From Thermanaerothrix sp034436175 (lineage in GTDB: Bacteria; Chloroflexota; Anaerolineae; Anaerolineales; Anaerolineaceae): a stretch of DNA of 64,000 nt. Below, one piece after another: positions 1 through 8,383 of the stretch (the stretch's first letter is position 1; every line of letters begins with the position of its first letter). Position numbers and translations under genes: made by a program. The notes under the pieces are model-generated. The model was not told the DNA's origin and made no database searches. It saw nothing but the letters and a program-made list of their open reading frames with translations. The DNA lies in the NCBI GenBank assembly GCA_964427505.1, contig CAYRUO010000001.1, positions 186,001 to 250,000 of the forward strand, given 5' to 3'.

Positions 1-521
1 ACAAAAAGCCAGGCGGTTACTGCCACTGCCCAACTGAAGGGAGAGATCGGGGTCGCGTTAATACCCAGGCGTGTTATCCCGCCTGTTATATGAAGCACTG
101 CGATTCCCCCCGTTCCCGCGAGCACCAGCCCGAAGATGACATATGCACTCCGTTGACCGAGGAAAGCATAAGCCATCAAGATGAGCGCCAGCAGCCATAA
201 CCAGGCGGTACTGAGTGGTCCGCGGTAAAGCAGTTCAAGTCCCGCGAGAGCGCTAAGGGTGATCAACAGGGCGGCAACACGCAGGCCTTGGGGTTGGCGT
301 TGAATCAGAACGCTGGCACCCAGCCACAATAAGACGAGGGTTAAACCGATTAGGGGCAGGTATTGCCGACTGCGGAACAGCGTGAATGCCGCCCACAGGT
401 AACCCAAGGCAGCCGCCGCCGACACAAGATAGAGTGCTCGCTGTAAGATCCTTTCACGCAGGGAGGCGATACCCGTCGCAGTTATAGGGGAGGGAGATGA
501 AGAAGGGGTTGGGAGACTCAT
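1..521 (-). CDS. N-terminal part of a multi-pass membrane protein (runs off the window)
   Basis: An open frame reads leftward from an ATG at 521 and has no stop before base 1, so at least 173 residues are coded and the gene continues outside the window. The start overlaps the stop of the upstream GAF protein in an ATGA arrangement, which points to translational coupling. After a Ser/Pro/Thr-rich start (MSLPTPSSSPSP) the protein has several successive hydrophobic stretches separated by short Arg-containing turns, such as LYLVSAAAALGYLWAAF, LIGLTLVLLWLGASVLI and AWLWLLALILMAYAFLG. This looks like a multi-TM sensor or input domain. By context it is the next member of the GAF/receiver signalling operon. 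A kinase domain may follow outside the window, but this cannot be seen. Confidence 0.75.
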   Translation of the reverse strand, partial: MSLPTPSSSPSPITATGIASLRERILQRALYLVSAAAALGYLWAAFTLFRSRQYLPLIGLTLVLLWLGASVLIQRQPQGLRVAALLITLSALAGLELLYRGPLSTAWLWLLALILMAYAFLGQRSAYVIFGLVLAGTGGIAVLHITGGITRLGINATPISPFSWAVAVTAWLF

Positions 522-2188
522 CGCCCGTTGTCCTTTGCGGCTTGGGTTTCGGGAGGAATAAGATGGATGCTGGTTTCGGTGACGTTGGGAAGTTGGGCCA
601 GGGCTTGTACAGCTACTTTCAAGATCTCATCCACAGTTTCAACCTGAGAGAGGGTCGAACTAATTTCATTCAAGCGTTGCTCCAGCAAGGCCTGGCGTTG
701 GGTTTCTTGGAACAGGCGGGCGTTCTCAAGTGCCGTGGCCGTTTGCATGGCAACCGCATCCAACCAGGCAATTTCTTCGCTGGTAAGTTCGGGCTGGGTC
801 ATTTCCAGCGAGATAGTACCGATGATCTGATCGCGCAGTACGAGTGGAAAGTGAGCCAGGTGTGTGGACGAGCCTGCGGTCGGCGGTGCAGACGGGTTTT
901 GATAGGTCGCTTCCAGGACATCGTGCTCTTTCAAGAAATCGCCCCATTCTTCGGCGATATGGGCGCGGGCTAGGGCACGCACTTCCTCCCGCAATTGTTG
1001 AATACGCTGGAAAAATTCGTGGTTCTCAAGGGCTAGGCCAAGACTATCGGCGATTCCCTGAAGCACCAGAATGTCATCTTCCTCAAAGGCGCGTACCTGG
1101 GTGGATTGAATGCTGATGGCACCCAGACATTGACCACGGCGCAGGATAGGGAGGGCGAGTTCTGAGCGAGTCAGCGGCAGATGCGGATTGCTGAACCGCA
1201 CTAACTCCAAACTCACGTCTTGCGAAATACGAGGTTCTTTGCGTGCCGTAGCCCAACCGATCATCGAGTTGCCGCCGACGGCTAGGCGATGCCCCTCGGC
1301 AAGCATACGCCGCCCGGCTTCACCGGTGCCTGCACGCAAGACGGCAAATTTTCCGCTCTCATCAATCAGGAAGATACCGACATAATAAAGGTTGAACTCT
1401 TGCTGAATAAGGTCGGCTACTTGTTGTAAGAGGGTGGCTTGGTCGCCGGCAGTGTTCACGGTGCGGGCAATAGTCGAAGCCGTATAGAGTTCACGGATGC
1501 GTCGTTGTAAGTGGCTGGTGCGTTCCGCTAGTTCACGTTCGAATTCGGTACGGGTTGAACGGAGTTGGCGTTCTAATGTGTTTTTCTCAATTCCCAATTG
1601 GTTGATCCGTTCCCCTAAGAACGGAAGAGCAAGGACACCTAAAGCGGCCAGATAAGCCAGCAGAACGAGCCCGTTATACCAATTCGGGAGGGAGTTGAAG
1701 GCCAGGATGTTTTCGGGGGCGGGGGTTGGCAAAATGTTAAGATGAACGGCAAGAGTAAGCATCAAGGGGGTGAGAAGGACAGCGCCCACCCAGGGTAGAA
1801 CTGTTGAGAGGTCAAAGAGTAATGCGCCAATCAGGATGGCACAGGCAAAGGCAATAACGGCGGTGGACTGCAGCCCATAGGCGAGGGTAATCTGAGTGCC
1901 TAACAAGTAAGGAAATAACCCTAATGCTATAGCACGGATGCTGAACGGCCAGTGACGCAGAAAAGGCAAAAGCAGGGCGAAGGCAAGCCATAACACCCAT
2001 AAGCCCAAGCCCGGCTCTGACACACCCCGGATGGCCCGCACGATGTGGGGCACGGCGAACCATCCGATGACAGGGATCTGGAGCAGAAGGCTTTGTTGGA
2101 GCAAGTACTCGCGGAGAGTGCTTAGTTCACCACGCTCTACGACTTCAGGAGGGATATTGCGGGGGTGGATGCGCTGCCAGATGTTCAT
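518..2188 (-). CDS. membrane-anchored GAF-domain sensor protein
   Basis: 556 residues. The first ~200 residues hold about six hydrophobic segments (for example LGLWVLWLAFALLLPFL and VIAFACAILIGALLFDL). A charged coiled-coil linker follows (about 200-230, ERQLRSTRTEFERELAERT). Two GAF domains come next, about 240-400 (with YYVGIFLIDESGKFAVLRAGTG) and about 420-540 (ending in AMQTATALENARLFQETQ). No histidine-kinase, GGDEF or EAL motif is visible, so it is a sensor without an obvious output domain. It is the fourth gene of a leftward operon, 17 bp after the 900-residue GAF/PAS protein, and overlaps the next membrane gene by 4 bp. The ligand of the GAF domains cannot be told from sequence. Confidence 0.85.
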   Translation of the reverse strand: MNIWQRIHPRNIPPEVVERGELSTLREYLLQQSLLLQIPVIGWFAVPHIVRAIRGVSEPGLGLWVLWLAFALLLPFLRHWPFSIRAIALGLFPYLLGTQITLAYGLQSTAVIAFACAILIGALLFDLSTVLPWVGAVLLTPLMLTLAVHLNILPTPAPENILAFNSLPNWYNGLVLLAYLAALGVLALPFLGERINQLGIEKNTLERQLRSTRTEFERELAERTSHLQRRIRELYTASTIARTVNTAGDQATLLQQVADLIQQEFNLYYVGIFLIDESGKFAVLRAGTGEAGRRMLAEGHRLAVGGNSMIGWATARKEPRISQDVSLELVRFSNPHLPLTRSELALPILRRGQCLGAISIQSTQVRAFEEDDILVLQGIADSLGLALENHEFFQRIQQLREEVRALARAHIAEEWGDFLKEHDVLEATYQNPSAPPTAGSSTHLAHFPLVLRDQIIGTISLEMTQPELTSEEIAWLDAVAMQTATALENARLFQETQRQALLEQRLNEISSTLSQVETVDEILKVAVQALAQLPNVTETSIHLIPPETQAAKDNGR

Positions 2189-2205
2189 GGATTTATCGGT
2201 TCTCC

Positions 2206-4908
2206 CTAGCGATCACGTCCGTTAGAGTCGGTCGGCAAACCATTGAGGAAAGTGAGGTCACCAGAAGATGGTGCGGGTGGTGAGATGCGGATACTTACCC
2301 GCTGAGCGCCTAAGGTGCGCCCAATCTCTGCGGCTGAGGTTTGCAGGATATTACCCACATCGGTCAGGGCACGGATCTTGCTGGTGATCTCGTAAAGGCG
2401 TCGCTGGCGTTCGGCTTGGATTTGGATCTGGTGGATCAGGCGGGCATTGGTTAGGATTGCGGCAAGGTTTGTGGTCAGCGAAGTAAATAATTCTTGATCG
2501 CCTTCGTCAAAAGCGGCAGGCCGTTCGGATTCAATATAGAGCACACCCAGGATTTCGTTTTGATAGCCAAGGGGGAGGGCCAGGGCGGAATGCGCTCCCG
2601 CCATCAAGGGATGAAAAGCGATCTCGGGAGTGAATTCACTGATGCGGAGCGCCTGACGATGGGCAATCACCCAAGCCGGTGCGCTTTCTTCCGATTGCCA
2701 GGTGGTTCGTTCCAGGCTTTCGGCTTCGAAACCGGTGTAGGCTTTCATTTCTAGGGCTTGATCGCGGTTAAGCAGGAAGATGGCTAACCGATCTTGAGGC
2801 AATACCTCGTGCAGACCTTCCAGTGTTTTCTCAATGATTTCCTCAGGCGTCAGATGAACTGATGCCTCACTAATAATGCGGTAGAAGTGACGGTGCTGGG
2901 TGAGGTTTTGCTGTGTGCGCGTATAGAGCAGGATATTATCCAGGGCAATGGCGAGCAGTCCCGCTAGTGTTTCTAGGATTTGTACATCTTCGGCCTGAAA
3001 TGCATCATACGACCGGCTTTGTACATCTAAGGCGCCGAGTAAGCGGTCACCAACCCGCAGTGGGACAACGATCTCGGAACGGGTTTCGGGCAATAAGGGA
3101 TTAGGATAATAATCCGGGTTGCCTTGCACATTATTAGCGACGATCGTGCGTCCTAACGCCATGGCTTGTCCTACCAGTGAACGCGAACCCACTGCAAGTC
3201 GGTGACCGGTTTGCTTCATGATTTGCCCAACGTCACCGGAGGCTTCGCGCAGGACGGCATAACGCCCCAATGGATCAAGGAGGAAGACGGAGGCGTGATA
3301 ATATCCCAACCGTTCTCGAATCTGGTTGGTCGCATTTTGGAGCATGGTATCTATATCCCGCGCGCTGATGGCTTCGCGCGCGATTTCGGCGGAGGCCAAT
3401 AATTGTTCTGCCCGGCGCTGTGCAACTTGCTCAGTGCGGATAAACTCACTGATATCTTGGGCGATGCGGATTAATCGAGGTTCACCGTTTTCATCTAAGT
3501 TGATCGGAATGCGCGAAACCAGTTCCCAGGTGTTTTCACCTTGTAAACTAAAGTAATAATTGGGGGTTTTGATCCGGGCTTCACCTGATTGGATGACTTC
3601 CAGATCTTGGATTAAGTCCAGGTTCCCCGCCTCGCCAATAAGATCTACCTCAGTTTTGCCCAAAAGATCGGCGAGCGAATTCACCCCATAATGCCGAAGA
3701 AAGGCTTGGTTGGCGTATAAAATGCGGCCATTTTCATCCTTGATTGCGATGCGTTCAGGCAACGATTCCAAGAGAGTTGTCAGGAGGGTGTGTTCTCGGA
3801 TAACCTGACGCTGAGCCGCTTCCGTCTTTTCGGAAAGGCGGTGAGTGTGAAACATCCAGGCGAGGAGAGCGGCAAGAACTTCTAAGGCCTGTAAATCATT
3901 TTCGTTAAACCGGGCTTCGTGGTGCAAATCCTGAAGAATGATCGCTCCCAATATCTCTTCTCCAAGACGTAGAGGAACGCCCAGCCAGGATTTGGCCGGG
4001 GTGCCAATTAGGCTCACGCCAAGTGTTCGCGCCGTTGCCTCTACGCCGTGTTGGATCAGCAAAGGCGTCTTCTGAGTGATCACATACGACGTAAGCCCTT
4101 GTCCCAAAGGCAGTGGCTCTACGTGGATGGGTTGGCCGTGCTCCAGCAGTAAGGGGAAAGTGATCTGGTGTTGGAGGCTGTCGTAAAGCGCAATCCCAAA
4201 GGAGATATCTGAACCATAAGTTTGGTGAATCAACGCAGTGAGTTCGGCATAGATTTCAGAAATGTTGGGTGATTTCGTCAGACAAGCGCGGAAAAAGGCA
4301 TCTGTTAGGGATGTAACCGATGGTGATATCTCGCTTTGCGGGGATTCTGAGGGTTGTGGTGGTGCCGCTAATGAGGTGGGGTGATGCACCAGGAAACTCA
4401 GCGCAATTTGATCGGCAAGGGTGCATAAGACGTTGTAAAGCGCTGGGGGGAAAGCATTCTTTTGCCCGGATTGGAAATCTAGGACTCCGAATACTTTGGC
4501 ACCGGCAATAAGGGGGGCGGCAAGAAGCGATTCGGCACCTTCCCAAATATGCGGTGCACGATTCTGGGTGAATTCGCGTTCTAGTTGGGGAAGGTAATAG
4601 GGGCGTTGATTGGCAACGGTCCACCCAAAGACAGTATTGGAGTTAGCGGGAACAATCACCTGATTGGGAGGGAAGGCTTGGGGCGCAGGCGTATGAACGG
4701 CTTTTAGCACTACCGAAGTATTGTCCGAATCAAAAGTATAGAGCGCGACATGAGGGATATTTAATCCCTGGGCAATTTTGTGCACCGCGCTGCGTAAAAA
4801 TTCCTCATTATTAGCGGCTATGCCTATAGCGCGTGTGACCTCGGAGATCACTTGCGTGTAGGGCAGAGGGGTGTGCAGGACGTCGTCTGAGGCTTTTTCG
4901 CCGTTCAT
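2206..4908 (-). CDS. multi-domain GAF-GAF-PAS-GAF-GAF sensor protein
   Basis: 900 residues, predicted soluble. Approximate domain order: GAF 10-180, GAF 200-370, PAS 385-500 (ESLPERIAIKDENGRILYANQAF is the typical PAS beta-strand start, followed by a PAC-like RIAQDISE), GAF 515-680, GAF 690-845, then a short helical region and the start of a further GAF-like fold at the C-terminus. The third GAF domain closely resembles that of the downstream membrane GAF protein (both contain HRLAVG and a matching S-G-W/Q-A segment), so one probably arose by duplication. No kinase or cyclase motif is present. It lies between a receiver gene and the membrane GAF gene and is probably co-transcribed with them. 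Its partner may be the receiver proteins or a kinase outside the window. Confidence 0.85.
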   Translation of the reverse strand: MNGEKASDDVLHTPLPYTQVISEVTRAIGIAANNEEFLRSAVHKIAQGLNIPHVALYTFDSDNTSVVLKAVHTPAPQAFPPNQVIVPANSNTVFGWTVANQRPYYLPQLEREFTQNRAPHIWEGAESLLAAPLIAGAKVFGVLDFQSGQKNAFPPALYNVLCTLADQIALSFLVHHPTSLAAPPQPSESPQSEISPSVTSLTDAFFRACLTKSPNISEIYAELTALIHQTYGSDISFGIALYDSLQHQITFPLLLEHGQPIHVEPLPLGQGLTSYVITQKTPLLIQHGVEATARTLGVSLIGTPAKSWLGVPLRLGEEILGAIILQDLHHEARFNENDLQALEVLAALLAWMFHTHRLSEKTEAAQRQVIREHTLLTTLLESLPERIAIKDENGRILYANQAFLRHYGVNSLADLLGKTEVDLIGEAGNLDLIQDLEVIQSGEARIKTPNYYFSLQGENTWELVSRIPINLDENGEPRLIRIAQDISEFIRTEQVAQRRAEQLLASAEIAREAISARDIDTMLQNATNQIRERLGYYHASVFLLDPLGRYAVLREASGDVGQIMKQTGHRLAVGSRSLVGQAMALGRTIVANNVQGNPDYYPNPLLPETRSEIVVPLRVGDRLLGALDVQSRSYDAFQAEDVQILETLAGLLAIALDNILLYTRTQQNLTQHRHFYRIISEASVHLTPEEIIEKTLEGLHEVLPQDRLAIFLLNRDQALEMKAYTGFEAESLERTTWQSEESAPAWVIAHRQALRISEFTPEIAFHPLMAGAHSALALPLGYQNEILGVLYIESERPAAFDEGDQELFTSLTTNLAAILTNARLIHQIQIQAERQRRLYEITSKIRALTDVGNILQTSAAEIGRTLGAQRVSIRISPPAPSSGDLTFLNGLPTDSNGRDR

Positions 4909-4930
4909 GCGCAGTTTGCTCCGTAGTGGA

Positions 4931-5416
4931 TTAACTTAACTCCCAAACCGATTCACCGTTGAGGATACGCTTGATCTGATCGGGAAAGCGATCGGGATCC
5001 AGAGGTTTGCCTAAAAAGCCGTCAAAACCGGCCTGACGGGCTTTATTCATTTGCTCCAGGCTGGCTTCGGCGGTAACCGCAATGACTGGCACATTACGAA
5101 AACGGGGCGATTGGCGAATTTTGCGTAATGCGCCATACCCATCTTCATAAGGCAGGCGAATGTCCATCAGGATGAGATCTACTTTGGGCAGAGAATCGGC
5201 AAATTCGGCGACCTCATAACCAGAGGTTTTCCATTCACAGTGAACTCCCAAGTAACCCAGGAGACGAGCAATGAGGACAAAATTCGAGACATTATCTTCG
5301 ACCACCAACACCACCGTGTCTTTGCTTAAGGGGCGGGTGCCATGCGTTTGGCGGATAGAGAGGGGTGTGGGCGTCGCGCTTTCGGGCGAAGCAGGGGATT
5401 GAGGATTGGCCGTCAT
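4931..5416 (-). CDS. stand-alone receiver (response-regulator) protein
   Basis: 161 residues from the ATG at 5416, preceded by GGGAG about 8 nt upstream. An in-frame start further upstream would run through the previous gene and is unlikely. After a ~30-residue Pro/Ser/Thr-rich leader, one CheY-like receiver domain fills the protein: an acidic pair in VLVVEDN, the phospho-acceptor Asp in LILMDIRLP, Thr in IAVTA and Lys in LGKPL. There is no DNA-binding or enzymatic output domain. The gene starts 4 bp after the stop of the upstream receiver gene. By family, such proteins shuttle phosphate in phosphorelays or act through protein contacts. The partner kinase is not in view. Confidence 0.9.
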   Translation of the reverse strand: MTANPQSPASPESATPTPLSIRQTHGTRPLSKDTVVLVVEDNVSNFVLIARLLGYLGVHCEWKTSGYEVAEFADSLPKVDLILMDIRLPYEDGYGALRKIRQSPRFRNVPVIAVTAEASLEQMNKARQAGFDGFLGKPLDPDRFPDQIKRILNGESVWELS

Positions 5417-5420
5417 GGAG

Positions 5421-5807
5421 TTACTCCCGGTGACCGTTGGTGAGGAATTCAGCGATTTGATCGGTGAAGCGATCCACATCAATCGGCTTTTCGATGTACC
5501 CATCACAGCCGGCCTGGAGGGTGCGTTCCTTGTCTCCGCGCATGACATTAGCCGTTAAAGCAACGATAGGCACATTGTGCAAGTGTTCGTGGGTTTTGAT
5601 CGTGCGGGTAAGCGTATAGCCGTCAATGTCGGGCATGTTGATGTCCATCAGGATCAGGTCGGGACGATGGGTCTTAAGAAGATCGAGCGCTTCGGTGGCA
5701 TTGGCGGCTTCGAGGACGTTATAGCCGCTGGCTTGTAACAAGCGCCGCACCAAGGTGCGATTATCTAAATTGTCTTCGACATAGAGGATGGTCTTTGCCG
5801 TTTGCAT
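5421..5807 (-). CDS. stand-alone receiver (response-regulator) protein, DivK-like
   Basis: 128 residues and essentially only a receiver domain. The acidic pocket is E11/D12, the phospho-acceptor is D55 in LILMDINMP, the switch Thr is T85 in VALTAN and the invariant Lys is K107 in EKP. It is first in the leftward sensory operon, so its expression sets that of the following receiver and GAF proteins. The sequence upstream contains a TATAAT on the minus strand (5896-5901) with no good -35 box. Two consecutive single-domain receivers followed by GAF/PAS sensors without kinases suggest part of a larger phosphorelay. Confidence 0.92.
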   Translation of the reverse strand: MQTAKTILYVEDNLDNRTLVRRLLQASGYNVLEAANATEALDLLKTHRPDLILMDINMPDIDGYTLTRTIKTHEHLHNVPIVALTANVMRGDKERTLQAGCDGYIEKPIDVDRFTDQIAEFLTNGHRE

Positions 5808-6021
5808 AGCAACCTACCTGGGTGGAGGAAGAGGGTGGTTTTAGTTAAAAAAGTGCACGCCCCAATGGGGATAAATGGGTTTATGTTTTCATAAAATTAT
5901 AGTGAGATTTTGGTGATGAAACAGCCATCCTTGCGAAACTGTAATGTAGTCGCAAGGTCTTTCTAACCAAATGCGCATCGCATGCAAAGATTGTGCCAGG
6001 ATTTGAGGGGATAAAAGGGAC

Positions 6022-6056
6022 AAAAAATTGCCACTACCCTTCTCAATGGTAGTGGC
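6022..6056 (-). terminator. rho-independent terminator originally behind tRNA-Gly(TCC)
   Basis: A 9-bp inverted repeat, GCCACTACC and GGTAGTGGC (6030-6038 and 6048-6056), is followed on the minus strand by AATTTTTTG. It lies just beyond the left copy of the tRNA 3' end. Before the element inserted it would have sat about 12 bp after the tRNA-Gly gene, so it is probably the tRNA's own terminator, now separated from it by 5.7 kb. Confidence 0.75.
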
Positions 6057-6067
6057 GTTTGCTCTCG

Positions 6068-6113
6068 AGAGCGGGCGACGGGATTCGAACCCGCGAATCT
6101 CAGCTTGGAAGGC
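6068..6113 (-). repeat. distal attachment site, duplicated 3' end of tRNA-Gly(TCC)
   Basis: These 46 bp are identical to 11770-11815. On the minus strand they cover the tRNA anticodon region, the T arm and the 3' acceptor strand. They lack the 5' half and so do not form a tRNA gene. This is the chromosomal 3' remnant left on the far side of the inserted element. Confidence 0.93.
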
Positions 6114-6138
6114 GAAATTTGCGATTCAACGCCTTACC

Positions 6139-6181
6139 CGCCATATATGGCGCTTGGCTGACCCGAAAACCGCCATATCTT
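6139..6181. promoter_or_regulatory. candidate arm-type recombinase or Xis sites
   Basis: A perfect 14-bp palindrome CGCCATATATGGCG (6139-6152) lies 25 bp inside the left attachment site, and a further half copy CGCCATAT follows at 6170-6177. The right end of the element carries GCCATATA (11763-11770) directly against the other attachment core. Repeated GCCATAT words flanking both cores would suit arm-type binding sites for the recombinase or an excisionase. No protein has been tied to them. Confidence 0.35.
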
Positions 6182-6497
6182 GGGTTTTTGGTGCCGATTG
6201 GCTAAGTAACCAAATCGGCGCGAATGTGATTCATGTTTAGTTTATTGACCCGTCTGCTGGTGTGGGTAGTGTCAAATGACACGTTCATTTGTTCTAGCAC
6301 GCAAAGGTGTTCGGTTAGGTGGGGCAGGGTGTTGCTCAGTATGGCGAGAGGTTTTTTTGCCTTACCAAGATACACCTAGATTTTGGTGCGGCTTGTCATA
6401 CTGAGCACGCCGGAGTGTAGAACATTTGAGCGCGCCACAGGTGGGTGTAAAGCAATGGGAAACCGGCATATATACGGGAATTTTAAGGTTTTTGGTC

Positions 6498-6525
6498 TTG
6501 CAATCACAAAAATTGTCAGTACAAT
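6498..6525 (+). promoter_or_regulatory. putative promoter of the element's rightward operon
   Basis: TTGCAA at 6498-6503, a 16-bp spacer and TACAAT at 6520-6525. It is the best sigma-70-like pair in the 560-bp gene-free stretch 6114-6676 and points into the ribbon-helix-helix and ATPase genes. The rest of that stretch holds the palindrome near the left end and one exact and one near copy of the 13-bp word at 6332-6344 and 6397-6407. Confidence 0.45.
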
Positions 6526-6619
6526 AATTGACGAAACAACTCACGAGGTGCACCCGGAGCGAACCACTATCAGGTGTTATGCCCGGGTAACTTCTGGCGG
6601 TTTGCCATGCAGGAGGAGT

Positions 6620-6660
6620 AACCCGGTGCCGGCGCCGAAAGGTGTTGCTTCCGGGTTTTT
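6620..6660 (+). terminator. putative attenuator hairpin in the leader of the element operon
   Basis: AACCCGG at 6620-6626 can pair with CCGGGTT at 6651-6657, enclosing a second small palindrome (GGCGCC) and followed by a run of T. It lies between the putative promoter and the start of the ribbon-helix-helix gene, so it could limit transcription into the replication genes. Pairing is seen by eye only. Confidence 0.35.
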
Positions 6661-6676
6661 GATTGGTGAGGTGCTT

Positions 6677-6853
6677 ATGCGAAAAAGAAAACCTGAAACA
6701 AAATCCGTTATCGTACAATTTCGAGCCACAAAAGCAGAAGCCGATCAATTCAAACAAGCGGCAAAGAGGCGTTCGGTGACCTTATCTAAACTCATTAGGG
6801 TGGCTATTAGCGATTTTCTCAATCGTGAGGTGGAGCACGAACGGAAGCTTTAA
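6677..6853 (+). CDS. small ribbon-helix-helix DNA-binding protein
   Basis: 58 residues from the ATG at 6677, with a GGTGAGG-type ribosome site just upstream. The frame is open further upstream, but that part overlaps the putative promoter and has no good start. Residues 10-52 fit the Arc/MetJ/CopG fold: a beta strand SVIVQFRAT, helix A EADQFKQAAKRRS, a turn VTLSK and helix B LIRVAISDFLNRE. Such proteins bind DNA as dimers or tetramers and often control copy number or the element's own promoter. It is the first gene of the rightward operon, 64 bp before the ATPase. The repeated 13-bp words and palindromes in the element are candidate operators. It could equally be an orphan antitoxin-like regulator, but no toxin partner is visible. 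Confidence 0.75.
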   Translation: MRKRKPETKSVIVQFRATKAEADQFKQAAKRRSVTLSKLIRVAISDFLNREVEHERKL

Positions 6854-6917
6854 TCAAACAAAACCCGCCGGCGGCACGGCGGGCAGAGCGGTGATTATTC
6901 AGCAGGAGCGATGAACT

Positions 6918-8381
6918 ATGTCTATTGTAACAAAAAAACAAACAAACGCAAGCAAAATCTTGAAGCTGGTCAACGGGTTGGAGTTATTCACAGACCCTTC
7001 CGGTGTAGCGTGGATTGGACTCCCAAACGGTAGTTATCCTGAATATGTGCCGCTGAAATCTACCAAATTCAGCGGTTGGATAGCACGCAAGTTTTATGAA
7101 ACCTATGGCAATCCAGTGGGGCAAAAAGCCCTTGAGGATGCGAGGGGCGTTCTCTACGGCCTTGCCGCGGATACCGTCCGTCAGGTTTATGTGCGAGTGG
7201 CTAATCTTGAAGATCGTGTGATAGTGGACTTAGGCCGATCTTATGTGGAAATTACCGCGCAGGGCTGGCAGATTACCGATAGGCCGCCTGTTCCGTTTCG
7301 GCGTCCAGCGGGGATGTTGCCCTTGCCCATACCCGAACCACAGTACGATGGGCGTCTGGAAGACACTTTAGAAGAGGTTATTGGATTTTCAAACAAGGAA
7401 CTGATCCTGATTGTTGGCTGGATTATTGGAGCATACGGCAGTAATGACTTCCCAATCCTAATCTTGAACGGTGAACAGGGTAGTGGGAAATCCACCCTTG
7501 CGGAAATTTTGAAGGGACTCATTGACCCTTCAGAAGTGCCGCTGCGTTCCGTTCCGCGCGATGAGCAAGGGTTAGCGGTTGCGGCAGTTAATTCATGGGT
7601 GGTTGCTTTGGATAATTTATCCGGAGTGCCGGATTGGCTTTCTGATGGCCTATGCCGTATCAGTACGGGAGCGGGGTACTCGGCACGAAAACTTTACTTT
7701 GACCTTGAAGAAACATTCGCCAAAACCCAAAGACCCGTCATACTGAACGGGATTCCAGAACTGGTTTCACGCGGCGACCTTCAAGACCGATCAATCGTAA
7801 TCACCCTGCCGGCGATCAGCGATTTACAGAGGCGTAGCAAAGCGGATATTCTGAGCGCCTTTCGGAGTCGTTTGCCCATACTTTTGGGGCAAGTTTTTGA
7901 CGCTGTTAGTGCGGCAATTCGCTTGAAAGACGTCACCACGATTAATGGCGGGTTGCCGCGAATGGCCGATTTTGCACAGTGGGCAGCGCGGGGTTGTGTG
8001 GTTGCTGCATGGAACGGCGGAACGGAATTTCTGAGAGCCTACGCTGAAAACCGCCAAACCGCGACCCTAGCCCTGCTTGATCTATCGCCCATAGCACAAG
8101 AACTTCAGAAATTTGCTTCAAAACATAAGAACTGGATGGGTACGATTAGCGACCTGAGAGACAATTTAGTACTTATTGCGGGTCCTAGCACTGCAACCGA
8201 AAGGATCATTCAAAACATGTCACTGAAAGCCTTCAGCGCCGAACTTCGCCGCCTTGCGCCGGTTTTGAGGTGTACGGGATTAGAAATTTCATTCAAGGGG
8301 TTACAGAGGATAAACGGGATTGTTGGCCGATTCGTGGAAATTGCAGATCTAAGCGTTCCCCAAAAGGTTAAAGTGCTGTGA
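6918..8381 (+). CDS. P-loop ATPase, probable replicative helicase of the element
   Basis: 487 residues from ATG 6918 with AGGAG upstream. A central ATPase core carries Walker A GEQGSGKST (185-193), a Walker B-like VVALDNLS (228-235), a sensor-1-like Asn in VILNGIP (277) and an arginine in DLQDRSI (291). The N-terminal ~150 residues match nothing I recognise; the C-terminus is helical and basic (KAFSAELRRLAP). The arrangement resembles SF3 or D5-like ATPases that accompany PrimPol proteins in phages and integrative elements. It lies in the same operon direction as the nuclease and PrimPol and ends directly against the 9-bp repeat array. DNA unwinding at that array is the likely role. The helicase family assignment is inferred; the ATPase motifs are seen. 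Confidence 0.75.
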   Translation: MSIVTKKQTNASKILKLVNGLELFTDPSGVAWIGLPNGSYPEYVPLKSTKFSGWIARKFYETYGNPVGQKALEDARGVLYGLAADTVRQVYVRVANLEDRVIVDLGRSYVEITAQGWQITDRPPVPFRRPAGMLPLPIPEPQYDGRLEDTLEEVIGFSNKELILIVGWIIGAYGSNDFPILILNGEQGSGKSTLAEILKGLIDPSEVPLRSVPRDEQGLAVAAVNSWVVALDNLSGVPDWLSDGLCRISTGAGYSARKLYFDLEETFAKTQRPVILNGIPELVSRGDLQDRSIVITLPAISDLQRRSKADILSAFRSRLPILLGQVFDAVSAAIRLKDVTTINGGLPRMADFAQWAARGCVVAAWNGGTEFLRAYAENRQTATLALLDLSPIAQELQKFASKHKNWMGTISDLRDNLVLIAGPSTATERIIQNMSLKAFSAELRRLAPVLRCTGLEISFKGLQRINGIVGRFVEIADLSVPQKVKVL

Positions 8382-8383
8382 TG

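Noticed and set aside
6028..6240. Second complete tRNA-Gly gene at the left end of the element
   Set aside because: Only the 3' 46 bp are present. The 5' acceptor strand and D arm are missing.
6393..6423. Possible member of the widespread TCATxCTGAGC-type dispersed repeat
   Set aside because: The near copy at 6397-6407 resembles that repeat family, but the exact copies of the 13-bp word lack its further sequence, so I treat the word as specific to the element.
6383..6676. Upstream extension of the ribbon-helix-helix frame
   Set aside because: It contains the promoter-like words and the attenuator hairpin, and the residues do not resemble a protein. The ATG at 6677 has a good site.
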